Below, one piece after another: positions 23,336 through 33,748 of a stretch of DNA of 64,000 bases (the stretch's first letter is position 1; each line of letters starts with the position of its first letter). The position numbers were made by a program, and so were the translations under genes. The stretch lies in the NCBI RefSeq assembly GCF_029919255.1, contig NZ_CP123991.1:2085833-2149832 (forward strand). Direction: 5' to 3'. Below the pieces are notes generated by a model. That model ran no database searches. It was not told where the DNA came from and saw only the letters and a program-made list of their open reading frames with translations. Source of the stretch: a cyanobacterium endosymbiont of Epithemia clementina EcSB (GTDB lineage Bacteria; Cyanobacteriota; Cyanobacteriia; Cyanobacteriales; Microcystaceae).

Positions 23336-24778
23336 TGCATTATTTTAAATATATAAGTCAAAATTTTACAAAGTTTACACTTGTCTAAAATAGTAACCGC
23401 TACAATCAGTACTACAATGGTTTTTAAAAAACAGCAGGAGGCAAGGTCAACTTACCTTTTTAGCTTTTTGAGAGAAAGCTTGTTTAGTCCCATTCAATTG
23501 GCTTTTAGAAACTAAGTGTTCTCTACTGCAAGGATAATGACAGACTTTTGTTGAAGTAGAGTAAATGAAACTAATTCCTGTTATTTTTCCTTTGTTTATT
23601 GATATAAAACTGCACAGTAACATGATTCTCCAGGGCATAAGCTCCATAAAACTATTATCCTCTTATTAGAGCTCTTAAATATATTTAATATCTTTTTTAT
23701 TTCAAGTTATTGTCCTTGACTTGTGGCTAATCTTACACTTCTTTTTTTAAAAAAAATTATCTAGAATTTTTTTTTATTGTATTTTCTAAAAGTTTTAAGT
23801 AATCTATATTCTCTTATATTTCTATCCTTATAGCTTCTTTGTGATATTTTTTATTTTTTTGTCTAAGTCCTAACTCCCAAAGCCGCTCATCAAATTTATG
23901 GGGATAAATTTTACCAATCTTACATTCTTTGAGAGCATCCAGTAAATGACAGACGTTAGGAAAAAAGCTAAAAAGATATAAGGTTTCTACTAGACTCATT
24001 TAGAATTTAAGATTCTGTAATCAAAACAACTTTCTCTCTATATCGACATCTTAATGATAAAAATTGCTGATTTTGATAACTCTTTCTAAAAATTAAAGGA
24101 AACTATTTTTATCTTTTATATAAGAGGCAATTTTATAACAGAGCATAAATTAATAATCGTAGATTTTGTCATAATCCGTTACGAGAATATTTCCTATATA
24201 GAGGATAATAATTATCTTTTGTGATTGTTAGTGAACTGTAAATCTTTACAAATATTTTAGAAAATATAAATAGTCTCACAATTTTATTAGCAATAGGTTA
24301 TTTTCACTTTGAATTAGTATGGCAAATGAAAAACCCCCCTGATCATAATTTATATAATAAGTGGGGTGGGCAGCGCATCGGTGTACAAATTCTTGCAATC
24401 CTATCAGTTCTCTAACTATAATGTGTGATGTTATAGATTTGAAGATTAATTCTCTTAATTTTCTTCATTAAGTTTTTTCGTACTAAAGAAGTAAATAACA
24501 AACTTATATGTTGGTAGTAAGTATCTTTAGAGTTTTTGGATACAGTACTACTCTAAGTGTCATTAAAGGTTATTTTATAAATAATCCTAGGGACTGTTTG
24601 TAAAGTAAGTTTTACAAGAACTGTGGGGTGTATTAAGCAATGCTAATACACCAGGAAAACTATCTTGGTAAGTTGTGGGAAAGAGAAATTACCCAAAAAA
24701 CTATAGTTTACCTAACCTACCCTACTTAATTTTTTGTTTAATAAAAGTTTCTAAGACAAAAGAAGCTAATATCCTAAT
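23336..24778. other. Mostly non-coding gap with an IS remnant
   Basis: Apart from the transposase fragment at 23447-23690 the region is AT-rich and unassigned. A 61-codon open frame at 23814-23999 (minus strand) is not recognised and may be chance. A 9-bp stem GGTGTATTA/TAATACACC lies at 24627-24652. Confidence 0.4.
23447..23690 (-). pseudogene. Transposase fragment, IS982-like
   Basis: The minus-strand frame contains MELMPWRIMLLCSFIS, then NKGKITGISFIYSTSTKVCH. This matches the region around the first catalytic Asp of IS982-family DDE transposases (GISFIDSTxxxVCHN). The catalytic Asp of that motif is Tyr here. Similarity is lost after CH, and both ends of the element are missing. Confidence 0.6.
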
Positions 24779-25516
24779 TTAGGACAGAATAGGCTGGAAA
24801 AATGTGATAACCTCTCTCCAAACTTCATCTGTTGCCACCGGATCAAACCGATAACCATCATCTCGCATAAAGGTATGATTGGCTTGATACTCCAAAATTT
24901 TATGGCGGATGTTCTGTTTTTCCAAAGTTTGCCTAATGATAACTCTGCCATCTTCTGGAATATGAGAATCTAAAGTTCCGAAAATTAGTAAAACTTCTCC
25001 TTGAAGCTCTCCCATCCTTGCAATGGTATTTGCCTTTTCTCGTCCCAACTTACCATTGTGAATTCCAGTAGGGTAAACATAAACCGATGCCTTAACCAAA
25101 GGGTTAAACGCTGCGCGACAAGCCAGATGTCCACCAATACAAAAACCCATCGTCCCAATTTGTTGCGAGGAAACGGCTTCGTAATTACTCAAAAAATTAA
25201 TAACAGCGCAAGCATCGGAGTCAAACTCACTTATTGAAGTTTTTCGAGCCGCCTCATTTCCTTGAATGCGTCCAAGATCTGTTGGTTCAATGATAGTCCC
25301 CAGAGGTAACTGACGGTAGTAAATTTCTGGGGCAGCCACTACAAAACCATAACCAGCTAAATGGTCAGCTAGCCGGGTGATAGGAGTTCCTAACTGATAA
25401 ATATCACTATAGAATAGAATTCCCGGGAAAGTTCCTTCCTGATCCGGACGAGCAATATAGACTCTCATTGCATTATCTTCTACAAGAAGACTAACATTCT
25501 GACGTTTGACCTGCAT
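24779..25516 (-). CDS. Dienelactone hydrolase family protein
   Basis: Cytoplasmic alpha/beta hydrolase of 245 residues. The DLH catalytic triad is visible: Cys in GFCIGGH near residue 124, Asp in GTLDSHIPEDG near residue 181, and His in NHTFMRDDGYRFD near residue 213. There is no signal peptide. Family members hydrolyse dienelactones or other carboxylic esters; the natural substrate in cyanobacteria is unknown. Monocistronic, with the ATG at 25516 preceding the normal N-terminus. Confidence 0.88.
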   Translation of the reverse strand: MQVKRQNVSLLVEDNAMRVYIARPDQEGTFPGILFYSDIYQLGTPITRLADHLAGYGFVVAAPEIYYRQLPLGTIIEPTDLGRIQGNEAARKTSISEFDSDACAVINFLSNYEAVSSQQIGTMGFCIGGHLACRAAFNPLVKASVYVYPTGIHNGKLGREKANTIARMGELQGEVLLIFGTLDSHIPEDGRVIIRQTLEKQNIRHKILEYQANHTFMRDDGYRFDPVATDEVWREVITFFQPILS

Positions 25517-25943
25517 ACTTCCAACAATTAGGTTTTGCCATTACTATCTTAGCGATTTATTTTATTTTTAATGTTTAAAAAACCTAAATAGTGATAGCAA
25601 CCTGATTATAGTAGTTTAGAAACTCACTCTTTTGCCTGAAATTGTCTAGAGTTGCACTGAATTTTTGATTTAGATGCCTTGCTGTCTTTTATTTACTTTG
25701 AAGCGTCTAGATTGGCTGTTGCTATTGTCAGTTAAAGAGAGAAATATAAACTAGCACAAATGTCATTGTTTGAACTTTTGGTTTAACCTTACCGGCTGTC
25801 TAATATGGAAATTTTTTTTATCTTTAATTGTTGATTCAGTATCTTCATAAACAAAAAATTAATTTTTGATACTAAACTCTACATCTCGAATATCAAGCAA
25901 GTTTTGTCTATTGATTTAAAATATTATGCAGTTTTTTTTGAGT
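25517..25943. other. Non-coding gap
   Basis: About 430 AT-rich bases between two minus-strand genes; nothing is recognised. Confidence 0.45.
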
Positions 25944-26930
25944 CTAGCTTAAATAAAAATTAAGGATAAAGCACAATAAAATCATTAATTGTGCGGTTAA
26001 AATTAATATGTAAATTGCTGCTTTAGGGCGTATCGTAGTGAAAAGCAAGCTAAGACTTTTAAGATTAATTAGAGAACTTAACAACAAAAAAACTAAATTT
26101 GACCCATATAGAAAATTATTAGTCAGAGGGTTTATAAAATAGGGAGTCCACAAAGAATTGAAAGATAGAACTAAGCTAAAAAGGGACATTACTAGGATTT
26201 GAGTTACGGGAGTTTGTCCCCATGTTAATAACTGTGCTTGAGGTAAAAAAACTTGAGCCACGGTAGTGATAGCACATCCCAATAAGAGGATACTACCGAG
26301 TTCAAGGAATTCTTTAATAAGATTATCCAAAAACAACAAGCATCGCCCCCATAAATGGTTAGGAATCGCTGAATTAGCTTGATAATCATAAATTAAACTT
26401 CCTGTCCTATGGAGAGTTTGGGGCGTATTACGAGAACGTAGTAAAGTACCTGAGTGGAGTAAAGTTGAGTACATTGCCAAGGGAGATAGATTTGCAGATT
26501 TTACAGACGGTTTATCGGCATAAGCACTAAAAATCAAGCCCAAAATAATACCAATGAGCCAAGCCCCCAAAATGCGTAAGAAAAGAAGTCTTGGATAATT
26601 GCCAAGCACTCTCCAACTCACCCAAATCACAAAAGGATTAATCGTTGGGGAAGCTATTAAAAAACTGATGGACAGGGGAATAGAAGCACCTTGTAACAAT
26701 AATCTCCGCGTTACAGGAATATTACCGTATTGTCCTACGGGAATCATTATCCCTAAACTACTGCCAACAATCGCACCTAAAATCCGATTTTGCGGTAACT
26801 TGGCTACGAATTGATGTTCATCAACAAAAGCCAGTAAACCACTCGAAACAATAATTCCCCACAGAAGAAAAGGCAAGGATTTGAGAACATGACTGATAAA
26901 TAGGGTAACATCATAACTAAGTTCGGACAT
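25944..26930 (-). CDS. DUF318 / ArsP-type predicted permease
   Basis: Integral membrane protein of 328 residues in the DUF318 (UPF0718) permease family, members of which include organoarsenical and other exporters. It has about eight hydrophobic segments. The family hallmarks are the GxxxGxMIPVGQYGNIPVTRRLLLQG stretch near residue 57 and FLIASPTINPFVIWVSWRVLG near residue 91. A long cytoplasmic loop (about 145-200) separates the halves. Substrate unknown. It is not near any ars gene. Confidence 0.82.
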   Translation of the reverse strand: MSELSYDVTLFISHVLKSLPFLLWGIIVSSGLLAFVDEHQFVAKLPQNRILGAIVGSSLGIMIPVGQYGNIPVTRRLLLQGASIPLSISFLIASPTINPFVIWVSWRVLGNYPRLLFLRILGAWLIGIILGLIFSAYADKPSVKSANLSPLAMYSTLLHSGTLLRSRNTPQTLHRTGSLIYDYQANSAIPNHLWGRCLLFLDNLIKEFLELGSILLLGCAITTVAQVFLPQAQLLTWGQTPVTQILVMSLFSLVLSFNSLWTPYFINPLTNNFLYGSNLVFLLLSSLINLKSLSLLFTTIRPKAAIYILILTAQLMILLCFILNFYLS

Positions 26931-27267
26931 GGAAATGTATCTCTAATTGATATAGGGTAATAATGTAGATTGTCTGTAAACAATCTACCCTGTGCTTAAC
27001 ATTATCAGACTGATTTTTGTTCGAATGGACACTTGTAACTAAATAGTTTCATAAAAAATATATAATGATGTAACTAAGATAAGTAACTTAAAGACTTTTT
27101 CTCTCTTAGCATTTGTGGCGCGTTGCTTTGATCATGAGCAAAATCATTAATAATCAATCTACTCTGATTTGTCGCCGATTGATCTACCTTACCGGTAAGA
27201 TTCTTGTTTAGTGTTTACGATTTAATGGAATCTAAGCATAATAAGAGAATCAGGTTAGAAAAATATT
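26931..27267. other. Non-coding gap between divergent genes
   Basis: About 340 bases, presumably holding the promoter of the permease and the old promoter of the ankyrin pseudogene. No motif is convincing. Confidence 0.4.
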
Positions 27268-28475
27268 ATGGTTTTGTACTTAGATTTTTAGTTGGTAAAT
27301 GCGGCTTGCAAAGATAATTTAGACGATGTCAAAGTCTTACTTGCTCAAGGCGTACGAGTCAATGCTACTGATTGTCATAAGATAAATGTGTTGATGTATG
27401 CGGCACAGCGAGGCGATTGCCTAAATAATAGATCATTTTTTAGAAAAAGGGGCTTTGGTTAATCAACAACGACCTCCATCAGGGATTAGTGCCTTGATAT
27501 TAGCGGCGACGGCTAATCATTTAGACCTCGTTGAAGACTTAATTGAAGCTGGTGCAAATGTTAATCAAACCAATGAAGATGGCAGTCCGACTTTGATGAT
27601 TACAGCATATAAAGGATATTTAGCCATTGTTGAAACCTTAATAGCAACAGGGTCTGAAGTTAACCTTAAAGACAAAAATGGAGATACTGCCCTGAATCTA
27701 GCGGCTAAAAACTATCATCAAGAAAGTATCTTAGCTTTATTCGATACAGGAGCCAATTTTTTAGACATTACAGAAAGCTTAATTCTTGCTATCCGAAAAG
27801 GTAATATTGAAGCAGTTAAAACACTGATGCCTGTTTGTCATAATCTTAACGTTCCCAACCAAGACGAAGAAACTCTTGTCATGTTGGCTGCTACTGAGAG
27901 ACAAGCAGATATTCTAAAGGTTTTGATTGCTCCCAAAGCGAAAATTAACATCCAAGATGAAGATGGTAGAAATACTCTTACATTACGCTGTCGTTAAGGG
28001 GCATTTAGAATCGGTTCAGGTGCTATTAGAAGTAGGAGCTAATGTTAATTAAGCTAATAAATTCGGAGATACACCCTTGTTATTGGCAGTTTGACAAACT
28101 TACCCTTTAATTGTCAATCAATTGCTCAAATACGAAACCAACCCGCAAGTTCAGAACCAGGGGGAGAGGAAACGATTTCTATTAGTCAAGATTGTGGTGA
28201 TATTGTAGAGAGTTTACTAAAAGGAGGTGTGGCTGCCAATAGTCCTTTTTTCAATAGACATACAGGGTTAATGATAGCGGCTGAGCGCCGCGATCTTGAC
28301 ATATCGAGGTCCTTTTGATACCGTAAAATCTTTGTTAAATGCAAAAAATATTAATCTTGATATTAAAAATAACGGCGGCTATACGACTTTAATGTTAGCT
28401 GAATTGAATCCTTATACAAAAGTTGTTGAATTTTTTAAAAAGGCTGAATCAAAAAAGGCTGAATCAAAAACTTAA
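27268..28475 (+). pseudogene. Ankyrin-repeat protein pseudogene
   Basis: An ankyrin-repeat gene of about 400 codons broken into pieces. It starts at ATG 27268, has TAG at 27289, then reads AACKDNLDDVKVLLAQGVRVNATD in the same frame. A frameshift near 27420 leads to a long open piece (27455-27997) with typical repeats (ALILAATANHLDLVEDLIEAG, NVNQTNEDGSPTLMITAYKG). Further frameshifts give KGHLESVQVLLEVGANVN, then ESLLKGGVAAN, and the final NGGYTTLMLAE, ending at TAA 28473. At the 3' end a 15-base unit (AAAAAAGGCTGAATC) is tandemly duplicated. At least five lesions; not translatable as one protein. Confidence 0.88.
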
Positions 28476-28566
28476 AAGCATATAGAAGCGTTCAATATAA
28501 ACTAAGATAAAATTCGTAGGGTGAGCATTATAGAGCCCGCAGTTAGTCTTGTTTAGGTACATATCT

Positions 28567-30171
28567 GTGAATAGATCGCTAATTTCCTATTGGTATGAAG
28601 GATTTTGTCCTGAAAGTGGTGAACTTTTAAGACTACCTCGTAACCAGATCATAGAATTGATTGCTAGAGAATTAATGACAGAATTAGCCAAAGATAATCG
28701 TTATAATCATGAAGGTAAAATGTATGGGGTTTTATTAGCAGAAAATTTTCTAGGAGAACAAAAAATACTAAGAGCCTTCTCTGGCCTTCTGTGGGGAAAA
28801 AATACCATTGAGGGATGGGTTCCTTCTATTCCAGGGAGAGACAAATTAGCTCTTGAAGAAATCCAAACTTTGAGAAAATTAGACCAAATTAAACAACAAA
28901 TTTTTACATTAAAACAACTCCCTGAAAGAGAAGAGTATCAAGTTCTATCCCAAAAATGGGAAACCTGTCTCAATTATTTAACTACTAATCATCAGAAGCG
29001 CAAACAAAACAGACACCATCAGCGTCAAGCATTACTAAATAAATTAACGGGAGATGTTTTAAATAAAGAATTAGAAAAGTTAAATATAGAAAGTCAAAGA
29101 GATGGGATAGAAAGAAGAAAATTAAAGCAAAAACGCAATCGAGAATTACAGCCATTACAGCAATTAATTGCTCAAAAAAATGCTATAATTTTAGAATTAA
29201 AAAAGCAACGAAAAGAAATATCTAGTCAATTACAAACGAAGATAAATGATTTTTTTCTTATTAAGAATTTTACTGGAAAGTTAAGCTCACTTAGAGAATT
29301 AATTCCAACCAGTTTACTAGCAGGTACAGGAGACTGTTGCGCTCCTAAACTACTACATTATGCCGCAACTAATCATTTAAAACCGTTAGCTATGGCTGAA
29401 TTTTGGTGGGGAATTCCTTCTAAAAATGGAGATAAAGTTCCAGGTCAATTTTATCCAGCTTGTGCAGAACGCTGTCAACCGTTAATGGGATTTCTCCTTT
29501 CTGGTTTACCTAATTTGTCTATACCTAAAAAGGCAAATTATAATCCTGATTTAATCTACGAAGATCAATGGATAATTGCTGTTAATAAACCGCCAGGGTT
29601 ACTGTCAATTCCTGGTCGTTATTATCATACATTTGATAGTGTTTTAATTCGGTTGCGTAATTTATTTCCTAATGACGAAGAGTTAATGACAGTTCATCGA
29701 TTAGATCAAGAAACATCAGGTATTCTTTTACTCGCACGTGATCACCAAACTCATCGCCAACTTAGTAAACAATTCCAAAATAGACAAGTTCACAAGATTT
29801 ATGAAAGTATTGTAAGCGGTTGTGTCACAGTTAACCAGGGAGCAATTGACTTACCTGTGTGGGGAGATCCTAGCAGTCGTCCCTGTCAAAAAGTTGACTG
29901 GCAAAGAGGCAAACCCAGTGTCACCCATTTCCAAGTTATCAAAAAAGACGAAAACTATACTCGTGTGGAATTTATTCCTATAACCGGGCGCACTCATCAA
30001 ATTAGGGTTCATACAGCCGATCCTCAAGGACTAAATAGGGTTATCTTAGGCGATCGCCTTTATGGGTGTTGTATGGATGTGAGTCGTTTATATTTGCACG
30101 CTAGGGAACTCAGTTTTGAACATCCTTATCTCCGACAAACCTTTCATTTACAATCAAAAACACCATTTTAA
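28567..30171 (+). CDS. RluA-family pseudouridine synthase with long N-terminal extension
   Basis: The C-terminal part (from about residue 330) is an RluA-type synthase that isomerises uridine in rRNA or tRNA. It begins YEDQWIIAVNKPPGLLSIPG and has the catalytic Asp motif HRLDQETSGILLLA and GRTHQIRVH. The first 330 residues form a cyanobacterial extension: a globular N-terminus (SYWYEGFCPESGELLRLPR), a charged coiled-coil region (about 100-240), then a Cys/Pro-rich linker with GDCCAPKLLHYAA. The GTG at 28567 (AGG 12 bases upstream) is preferred; an in-frame TTG at 28549 is the alternative. Intact at 534 residues, beside a dead ankyrin gene. One HIP1 site lies at 30050. Confidence 0.88.
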   Translation: MNRSLISYWYEGFCPESGELLRLPRNQIIELIARELMTELAKDNRYNHEGKMYGVLLAENFLGEQKILRAFSGLLWGKNTIEGWVPSIPGRDKLALEEIQTLRKLDQIKQQIFTLKQLPEREEYQVLSQKWETCLNYLTTNHQKRKQNRHHQRQALLNKLTGDVLNKELEKLNIESQRDGIERRKLKQKRNRELQPLQQLIAQKNAIILELKKQRKEISSQLQTKINDFFLIKNFTGKLSSLRELIPTSLLAGTGDCCAPKLLHYAATNHLKPLAMAEFWWGIPSKNGDKVPGQFYPACAERCQPLMGFLLSGLPNLSIPKKANYNPDLIYEDQWIIAVNKPPGLLSIPGRYYHTFDSVLIRLRNLFPNDEELMTVHRLDQETSGILLLARDHQTHRQLSKQFQNRQVHKIYESIVSGCVTVNQGAIDLPVWGDPSSRPCQKVDWQRGKPSVTHFQVIKKDENYTRVEFIPITGRTHQIRVHTADPQGLNRVILGDRLYGCCMDVSRLYLHARELSFEHPYLRQTFHLQSKTPF

Positions 30172-30535
30172 AAAACTTATAATATTGAGTTATATAACTA
30201 AATATTATTCAACATTATTGATTTTTATCGGTTAGAAAGACTATTTTATAAAACTTCACGCAACAAAGTTTAATCGCATCACTCATAACAATTAGATTTT
30301 GACATAAAATATAATAATAGTTCAATTTTTTTTTGCTAACGGCCTGTTATTGATAGCAGCTTTTGCCATTTCATTCATCCCTGATAAAGAGGGTAAACAA
30401 GTATAATTTGGAAACATTATGATTCCAGTAACTCTAGTTTGTGACTACCAATTATCTGAATTAGCAGCTTTAACTAACATATTTTGCTACACTCTTTGAA
30501 TAAACTTTGATTCCGTTAAAAATTTGACTATGATA
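30172..30535. other. Non-coding gap after the pseudouridine synthase gene
   Basis: About 360 bases. A short plus-strand peptide ANGLLLIAAFAISFIPDKEGKQV near 30335 looks like a membrane-protein scrap, but no family is assigned. The stretch ends at the terminator listed next. Confidence 0.4.
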
Positions 30536-30563
30536 GAGGGTGCTTTAGGCACTCCTTTTTTTT
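30536..30563 (+). terminator. Terminator-like hairpin with T8 tract
   Basis: GGGTGC and GCACTCC (30538-30543 and 30549-30555) pair around TTTAG, followed by TTTTTTTT on the plus strand. It lies between the convergent pseudouridine synthase and cinA genes, and may serve the former or a lost gene in between. Confidence 0.6.
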
Positions 30564-30574
30564 GCTTTTTTAAA

Positions 30575-31828
30575 CTAATTTCTAAGTAACAATCTGCGAC
30601 GTAATTGATCTAAAGCAGCAGAACTACTTAAAAATCGTATGGTATCACGATCATGCATTGCCCCAAACTGACATTTAAAACTCTCCACTCCTCCTTGATT
30701 ATCAGCTAATCCAACATAAACCAATCCCACAGGTTTAATTTCTGTCCCTCCCCCGGGACCGGCAATTCCTGTAATACTTATTCCCCAGGAAGTCCCTAAC
30801 CGTTTTTTAACCCCTAAAGCCATTTGTTGCGCTACTGGTTCGCTAACAGCTCCATATTGTTCTAAATCTTTGGAATTAACCCCTAATAAATCTATTTTTA
30901 CCTGATTTTTATAGGCAATAATTCCCCCAAGAAAATAGTCTGAACTTCTTGAAACTGTAGTCAACATCGCACCTAAACCGCCTCCTGTACAAGATTCAGC
31001 GACACTTGCCGTTTCTCCTGCTTGCCTCAATAAATTTCCAACTACGAAAGCCAAGGTATCCTCATCTGACCCATAATAGTTTAATCCAGCTATTTTCTGG
31101 ATCTTTTGGGCAATTGGTTCGATCAGCGCAATTGCCTCTATTTCTGATTGAGCTTTTGCAGATATTCTTAAACGCACTTCTCCTAAAGAAGCATAGGGAG
31201 CTACTGTAGGATTGGATAATTCGAAGAAGTGAGCTAATTTTGCAGACAAATCTGACTCGCCAATGCCCTTAAAATACAACATTCGACTGTAAATAATTTC
31301 TTTACCCCAACCTTGGCTTTTAAGGTAAGAAACAGCCGTTTCGCTCCACATACGCTTCATTTCCGAAGGGACCCCAGGAAAGGTCATTAAGGTTAAATTG
31401 GGACGAGGTTGCCACAAAAGTCCAGGAGCAGTTCCAGAAGAGTTGGGCAAAATATCAGCCCCTTTAGGAAGTAAAGCTTGTTTACGATTATTATCTGCCA
31501 TAATTCGCCCTTGTGCAGCTAATTTTTGACTAATATCTCTAATAATTTCGGGATGTTCTACCAAGGGAGTCTCAAACACCTGGGCGATGGTTTCCGTAGT
31601 GAGATCATCAGGTGTTGGCCCTAACCCTCCTGTAAACACTAAAATAGAAGCCCGTTGACTAGCAATTTTAATAACATCTTGTAAACGGGTCACATTATCA
31701 CCAACAACGGTTTGATAAAAGTGAGGAATTCCTAAATTGGCAAGTTCTCTGGCCAAAAATTGAACATTGGTATTGAGGATATCTCCTAATAACAATTCTG
31801 TCCCCACACAAATAATTTCTGCACTCAT
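30575..31828 (-). CDS. cinA: CinA-family protein (competence/damage-inducible; NMN deamidase)
   Basis: Full-length 417-residue CinA. The N-terminal MoCF-like domain (ADP-ribose pyrophosphatase in characterised members) shows SAEIICVGTELLLGDILNTN and VFTGGLGPTPDDLT. The C-terminal domain is the nicotinamide-mononucleotide deamidase, with AESCTGGGLGAMLT near residue 280 and GISITGIAGPGGGT near residue 353. It probably serves NAD metabolite repair and recycling. The ATG at 31828 directly precedes the family N-terminus. A MITE-like element separates it from pyrR. Confidence 0.95.
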   Translation of the reverse strand: MSAEIICVGTELLLGDILNTNVQFLARELANLGIPHFYQTVVGDNVTRLQDVIKIASQRASILVFTGGLGPTPDDLTTETIAQVFETPLVEHPEIIRDISQKLAAQGRIMADNNRKQALLPKGADILPNSSGTAPGLLWQPRPNLTLMTFPGVPSEMKRMWSETAVSYLKSQGWGKEIIYSRMLYFKGIGESDLSAKLAHFFELSNPTVAPYASLGEVRLRISAKAQSEIEAIALIEPIAQKIQKIAGLNYYGSDEDTLAFVVGNLLRQAGETASVAESCTGGGLGAMLTTVSRSSDYFLGGIIAYKNQVKIDLLGVNSKDLEQYGAVSEPVAQQMALGVKKRLGTSWGISITGIAGPGGGTEIKPVGLVYVGLADNQGGVESFKCQFGAMHDRDTIRFLSSSAALDQLRRRLLLRN

Positions 31829-31860
31829 AATGGTTTAACTTAAGTCCTTAAAATTTAATA

Positions 31861-32055
31861 AATATGACTCTTCTAGACTAGCTGTTATAGAAAATCAATA
31901 AATAAAAGCTAAAAGTATTGTCCTACAAGGTTTTCAATATTTCAAAAGCTTTATCTATATAAAAAAATTGAGTTACAGGACACACCCGGAAGGAGAGTTT
32001 TGGAAGTTATTGGCTACCAACTTATCATACTCAGTCTAGAAGAGCCATAAATATT
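31861..32055. mobile_element. MITE-like element, copy B
   Basis: 195 bases without coding capacity, homologous to copy A. The terminal inverted repeats are clear: the left end reads ATATGACTCTTCTAGACTAG and the reverse complement of the right end reads TTATGGCTCTTCTAGACTGA. Internal blocks AATAAAAGCTAAAA (31901) and GAAGTTATTGGCTACC (32003) are shared with copy A. It fills the gap between pyrR and cinA. Confidence 0.6.
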
Positions 32056-32121
32056 ACACTTGTTAATAACTAATAAAATAGCTATCATACTTTCCTTTTG
32101 TCTGGTTTGTGAGGTAGTTTA

Positions 32122-32646
32122 CTACCCAATTAACTCTACGGCATCCCTCCCGTCAGTTTCTTGCAGATACACTTTAACCTGTTCTTGGGAAGCTGTGGGA
32201 AGTTTTTTTCCAGTAAAATCAGGATGAATAGGTAACTCTCGATGGCCACGGTCCACTAAAACTAATAACCTAATGACTTCGGGTCGTCCATATTCCGTCA
32301 CCGCATTTAAGGCCGCCCGGATTGTCCGTCCTTTGTAAAGGACATCATCTACTAAGACCACTGTTTTTCCCGTCAAATCAAAAGGAATTTTAGTTTTAGC
32401 AGGAGTACGAGTTTTTATACGATCAAGATCATCACGATAAAATGTCACATCGACAGCTCCCACTGAGACTTTAACATCTTCTAACATCTCAATTTGCTGA
32501 GCGATCAGATAAGCTAGAGTGACCCCTCGGGTGTAAATACCCAAAAGTACTAGCTCGGAAAGATCCCCCGATTTTTCAATAACTTGAGAAGCTAAACGGG
32601 TGATGATGCGGCGTATTTTTTCCGTAGTCAGTATTTTTTTGACCAT
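32122..32646 (-). CDS. pyrR: PyrR bifunctional regulator / uracil phosphoribosyltransferase
   Basis: Type I phosphoribosyltransferase-fold protein. In Bacillus PyrR attenuates pyr mRNA and has uracil phosphoribosyltransferase activity. The PRPP-binding loop [18 protein letters not shown] is near residue 95, and the substrate and oligomer region [14 protein letters not shown] near residue 33. The ATG at 32646 is chosen because a strong GGGGAGAG site lies just upstream and the family N-terminus fits; an in-frame ATG at 32673 gives nine extra residues. No PyrR-type anti-antiterminator is seen locally, so it may act mainly as an enzyme. Confidence 0.92.
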   Translation of the reverse strand: MVKKILTTEKIRRIITRLASQVIEKSGDLSELVLLGIYTRGVTLAYLIAQQIEMLEDVKVSVGAVDVTFYRDDLDRIKTRTPAKTKIPFDLTGKTVVLVDDVLYKGRTIRAALNAVTEYGRPEVIRLLVLVDRGHRELPIHPDFTGKKLPTASQEQVKVYLQETDGRDAVELIG

Positions 32647-32875
32647 ACCCTCTCCCCTATATTCGTCCTCCATTTTAGAAGATCACTTAAAGTGATGAAG
32701 TCAGTAGAAACTTAATCTTAAATTAACTTACTACGGAAGTTAGAATCTTATTCTACACTCCTGTTTATTAAGTTGGAAGTTTCTCGCTTTCGCTTGGCTA
32801 CGAGCGCGACTTCACAAAAGTTAAAAGTCAAATGTCAAACTGTTTTCTTATCTCTCTATACCTCCTACCTTAATT

Positions 32876-33748
32876 ATGTTTACCCCCCAACTTACTGACG
32901 ACGGTTCGTATACTTTTTTTTCTGAGGAATTTGAAGAACTATTCCATTCCCATTCTGGAGCAAAACTCGAAGCAGAACAAAAATTTGTCGATCCTTGTCA
33001 ACTCAAAGAGAAAGCAAAACGTTACAAGTCATTGAAAATTCTCGATGTTTGCTATGGACTCGGTTACAATAGTGCAGCAGCTTTAGAAGGAATTTGGTCA
33101 ATTAATCAAGAGTGTCACATCGAATTAATTGCTTTAGAATCTGACATTGATGTCCCTTATCAGTCCGGTGTTTACCATTTACTTAAACAATGGCCTTCTT
33201 TTATCAGAGACTCCTTAACACAACTCGCCCAAAATCATGAGATACAAATACCACGATTGAGAGCTAACTTATTAATAGGAGATGCTCGAAATACCATCCA
33301 GACTCTTTATCAGTCTGGTTTTAAAGCCGACGCGATTTTTCTTGATCCTTTTTCTCCTCCAAAATGTCCCCAATTATGGACTCTAGAGTTTATTAAACTT
33401 GTATCAGGATGTTTACACCCGCAAGGAAGGTTGGGAACCTATTCAAGTGCTGCCGCAGTGAGAACTGCTTTACAGTTAGCTGGGTTAACTGTGGCTCCCA
33501 CTAGAGGGGTGGGACGGCGGTCGCCTGGAACTATAGCAAGTTTCAATTGTCAAGACTTATGTCCATTGTCTTTACAAGAACAAGAACACTTAAAAACTCG
33601 TGCCGCTATTCCCTATCGCGACCCCAGTCTTCGAGATTCTGCGATGGTAATTCATCAGCGACGACGTACAGAACAAGTTAGTAGTGACTTAGAATCTACA
33701 AGTCGTTGGAAAAAACGATGGACAAAGTTAGTGCAAAACTCACAGTAA
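32876..33748 (+). CDS. mnmD: MnmD-like tRNA (5-methylaminomethyl-2-thiouridine) methyltransferase
   Basis: SAM-dependent methyltransferase of the DUF752/MnmC N-domain family, which completes mnm5s2U34 in tRNA anticodons. The 290-residue protein begins with the family's TDDGSYTFFSEEFEELFHSHSGA. The SAM-binding strand ILDVCYGLGYNSAAAL is near residue 55. The catalytic-site segment DAIFLDPFSPPKCPQLW is near residue 152. It lacks the FAD-dependent MnmC oxidase half, as in other stand-alone MnmD proteins. The symbol is assigned by family and not from experiment. Confidence 0.85.
   Translation: MFTPQLTDDGSYTFFSEEFEELFHSHSGAKLEAEQKFVDPCQLKEKAKRYKSLKILDVCYGLGYNSAAALEGIWSINQECHIELIALESDIDVPYQSGVYHLLKQWPSFIRDSLTQLAQNHEIQIPRLRANLLIGDARNTIQTLYQSGFKADAIFLDPFSPPKCPQLWTLEFIKLVSGCLHPQGRLGTYSSAAAVRTALQLAGLTVAPTRGVGRRSPGTIASFNCQDLCPLSLQEQEHLKTRAAIPYRDPSLRDSAMVIHQRRRTEQVSSDLESTSRWKKRWTKLVQNSQ

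Noticed and set aside
30575-32646. PyrR attenuator next to pyrR
   Set aside because: The upstream region of pyrR lacks a terminator/antiterminator arrangement and no pyr operon follows; the hairpin-bearing DNA downstream is a MITE-like element.
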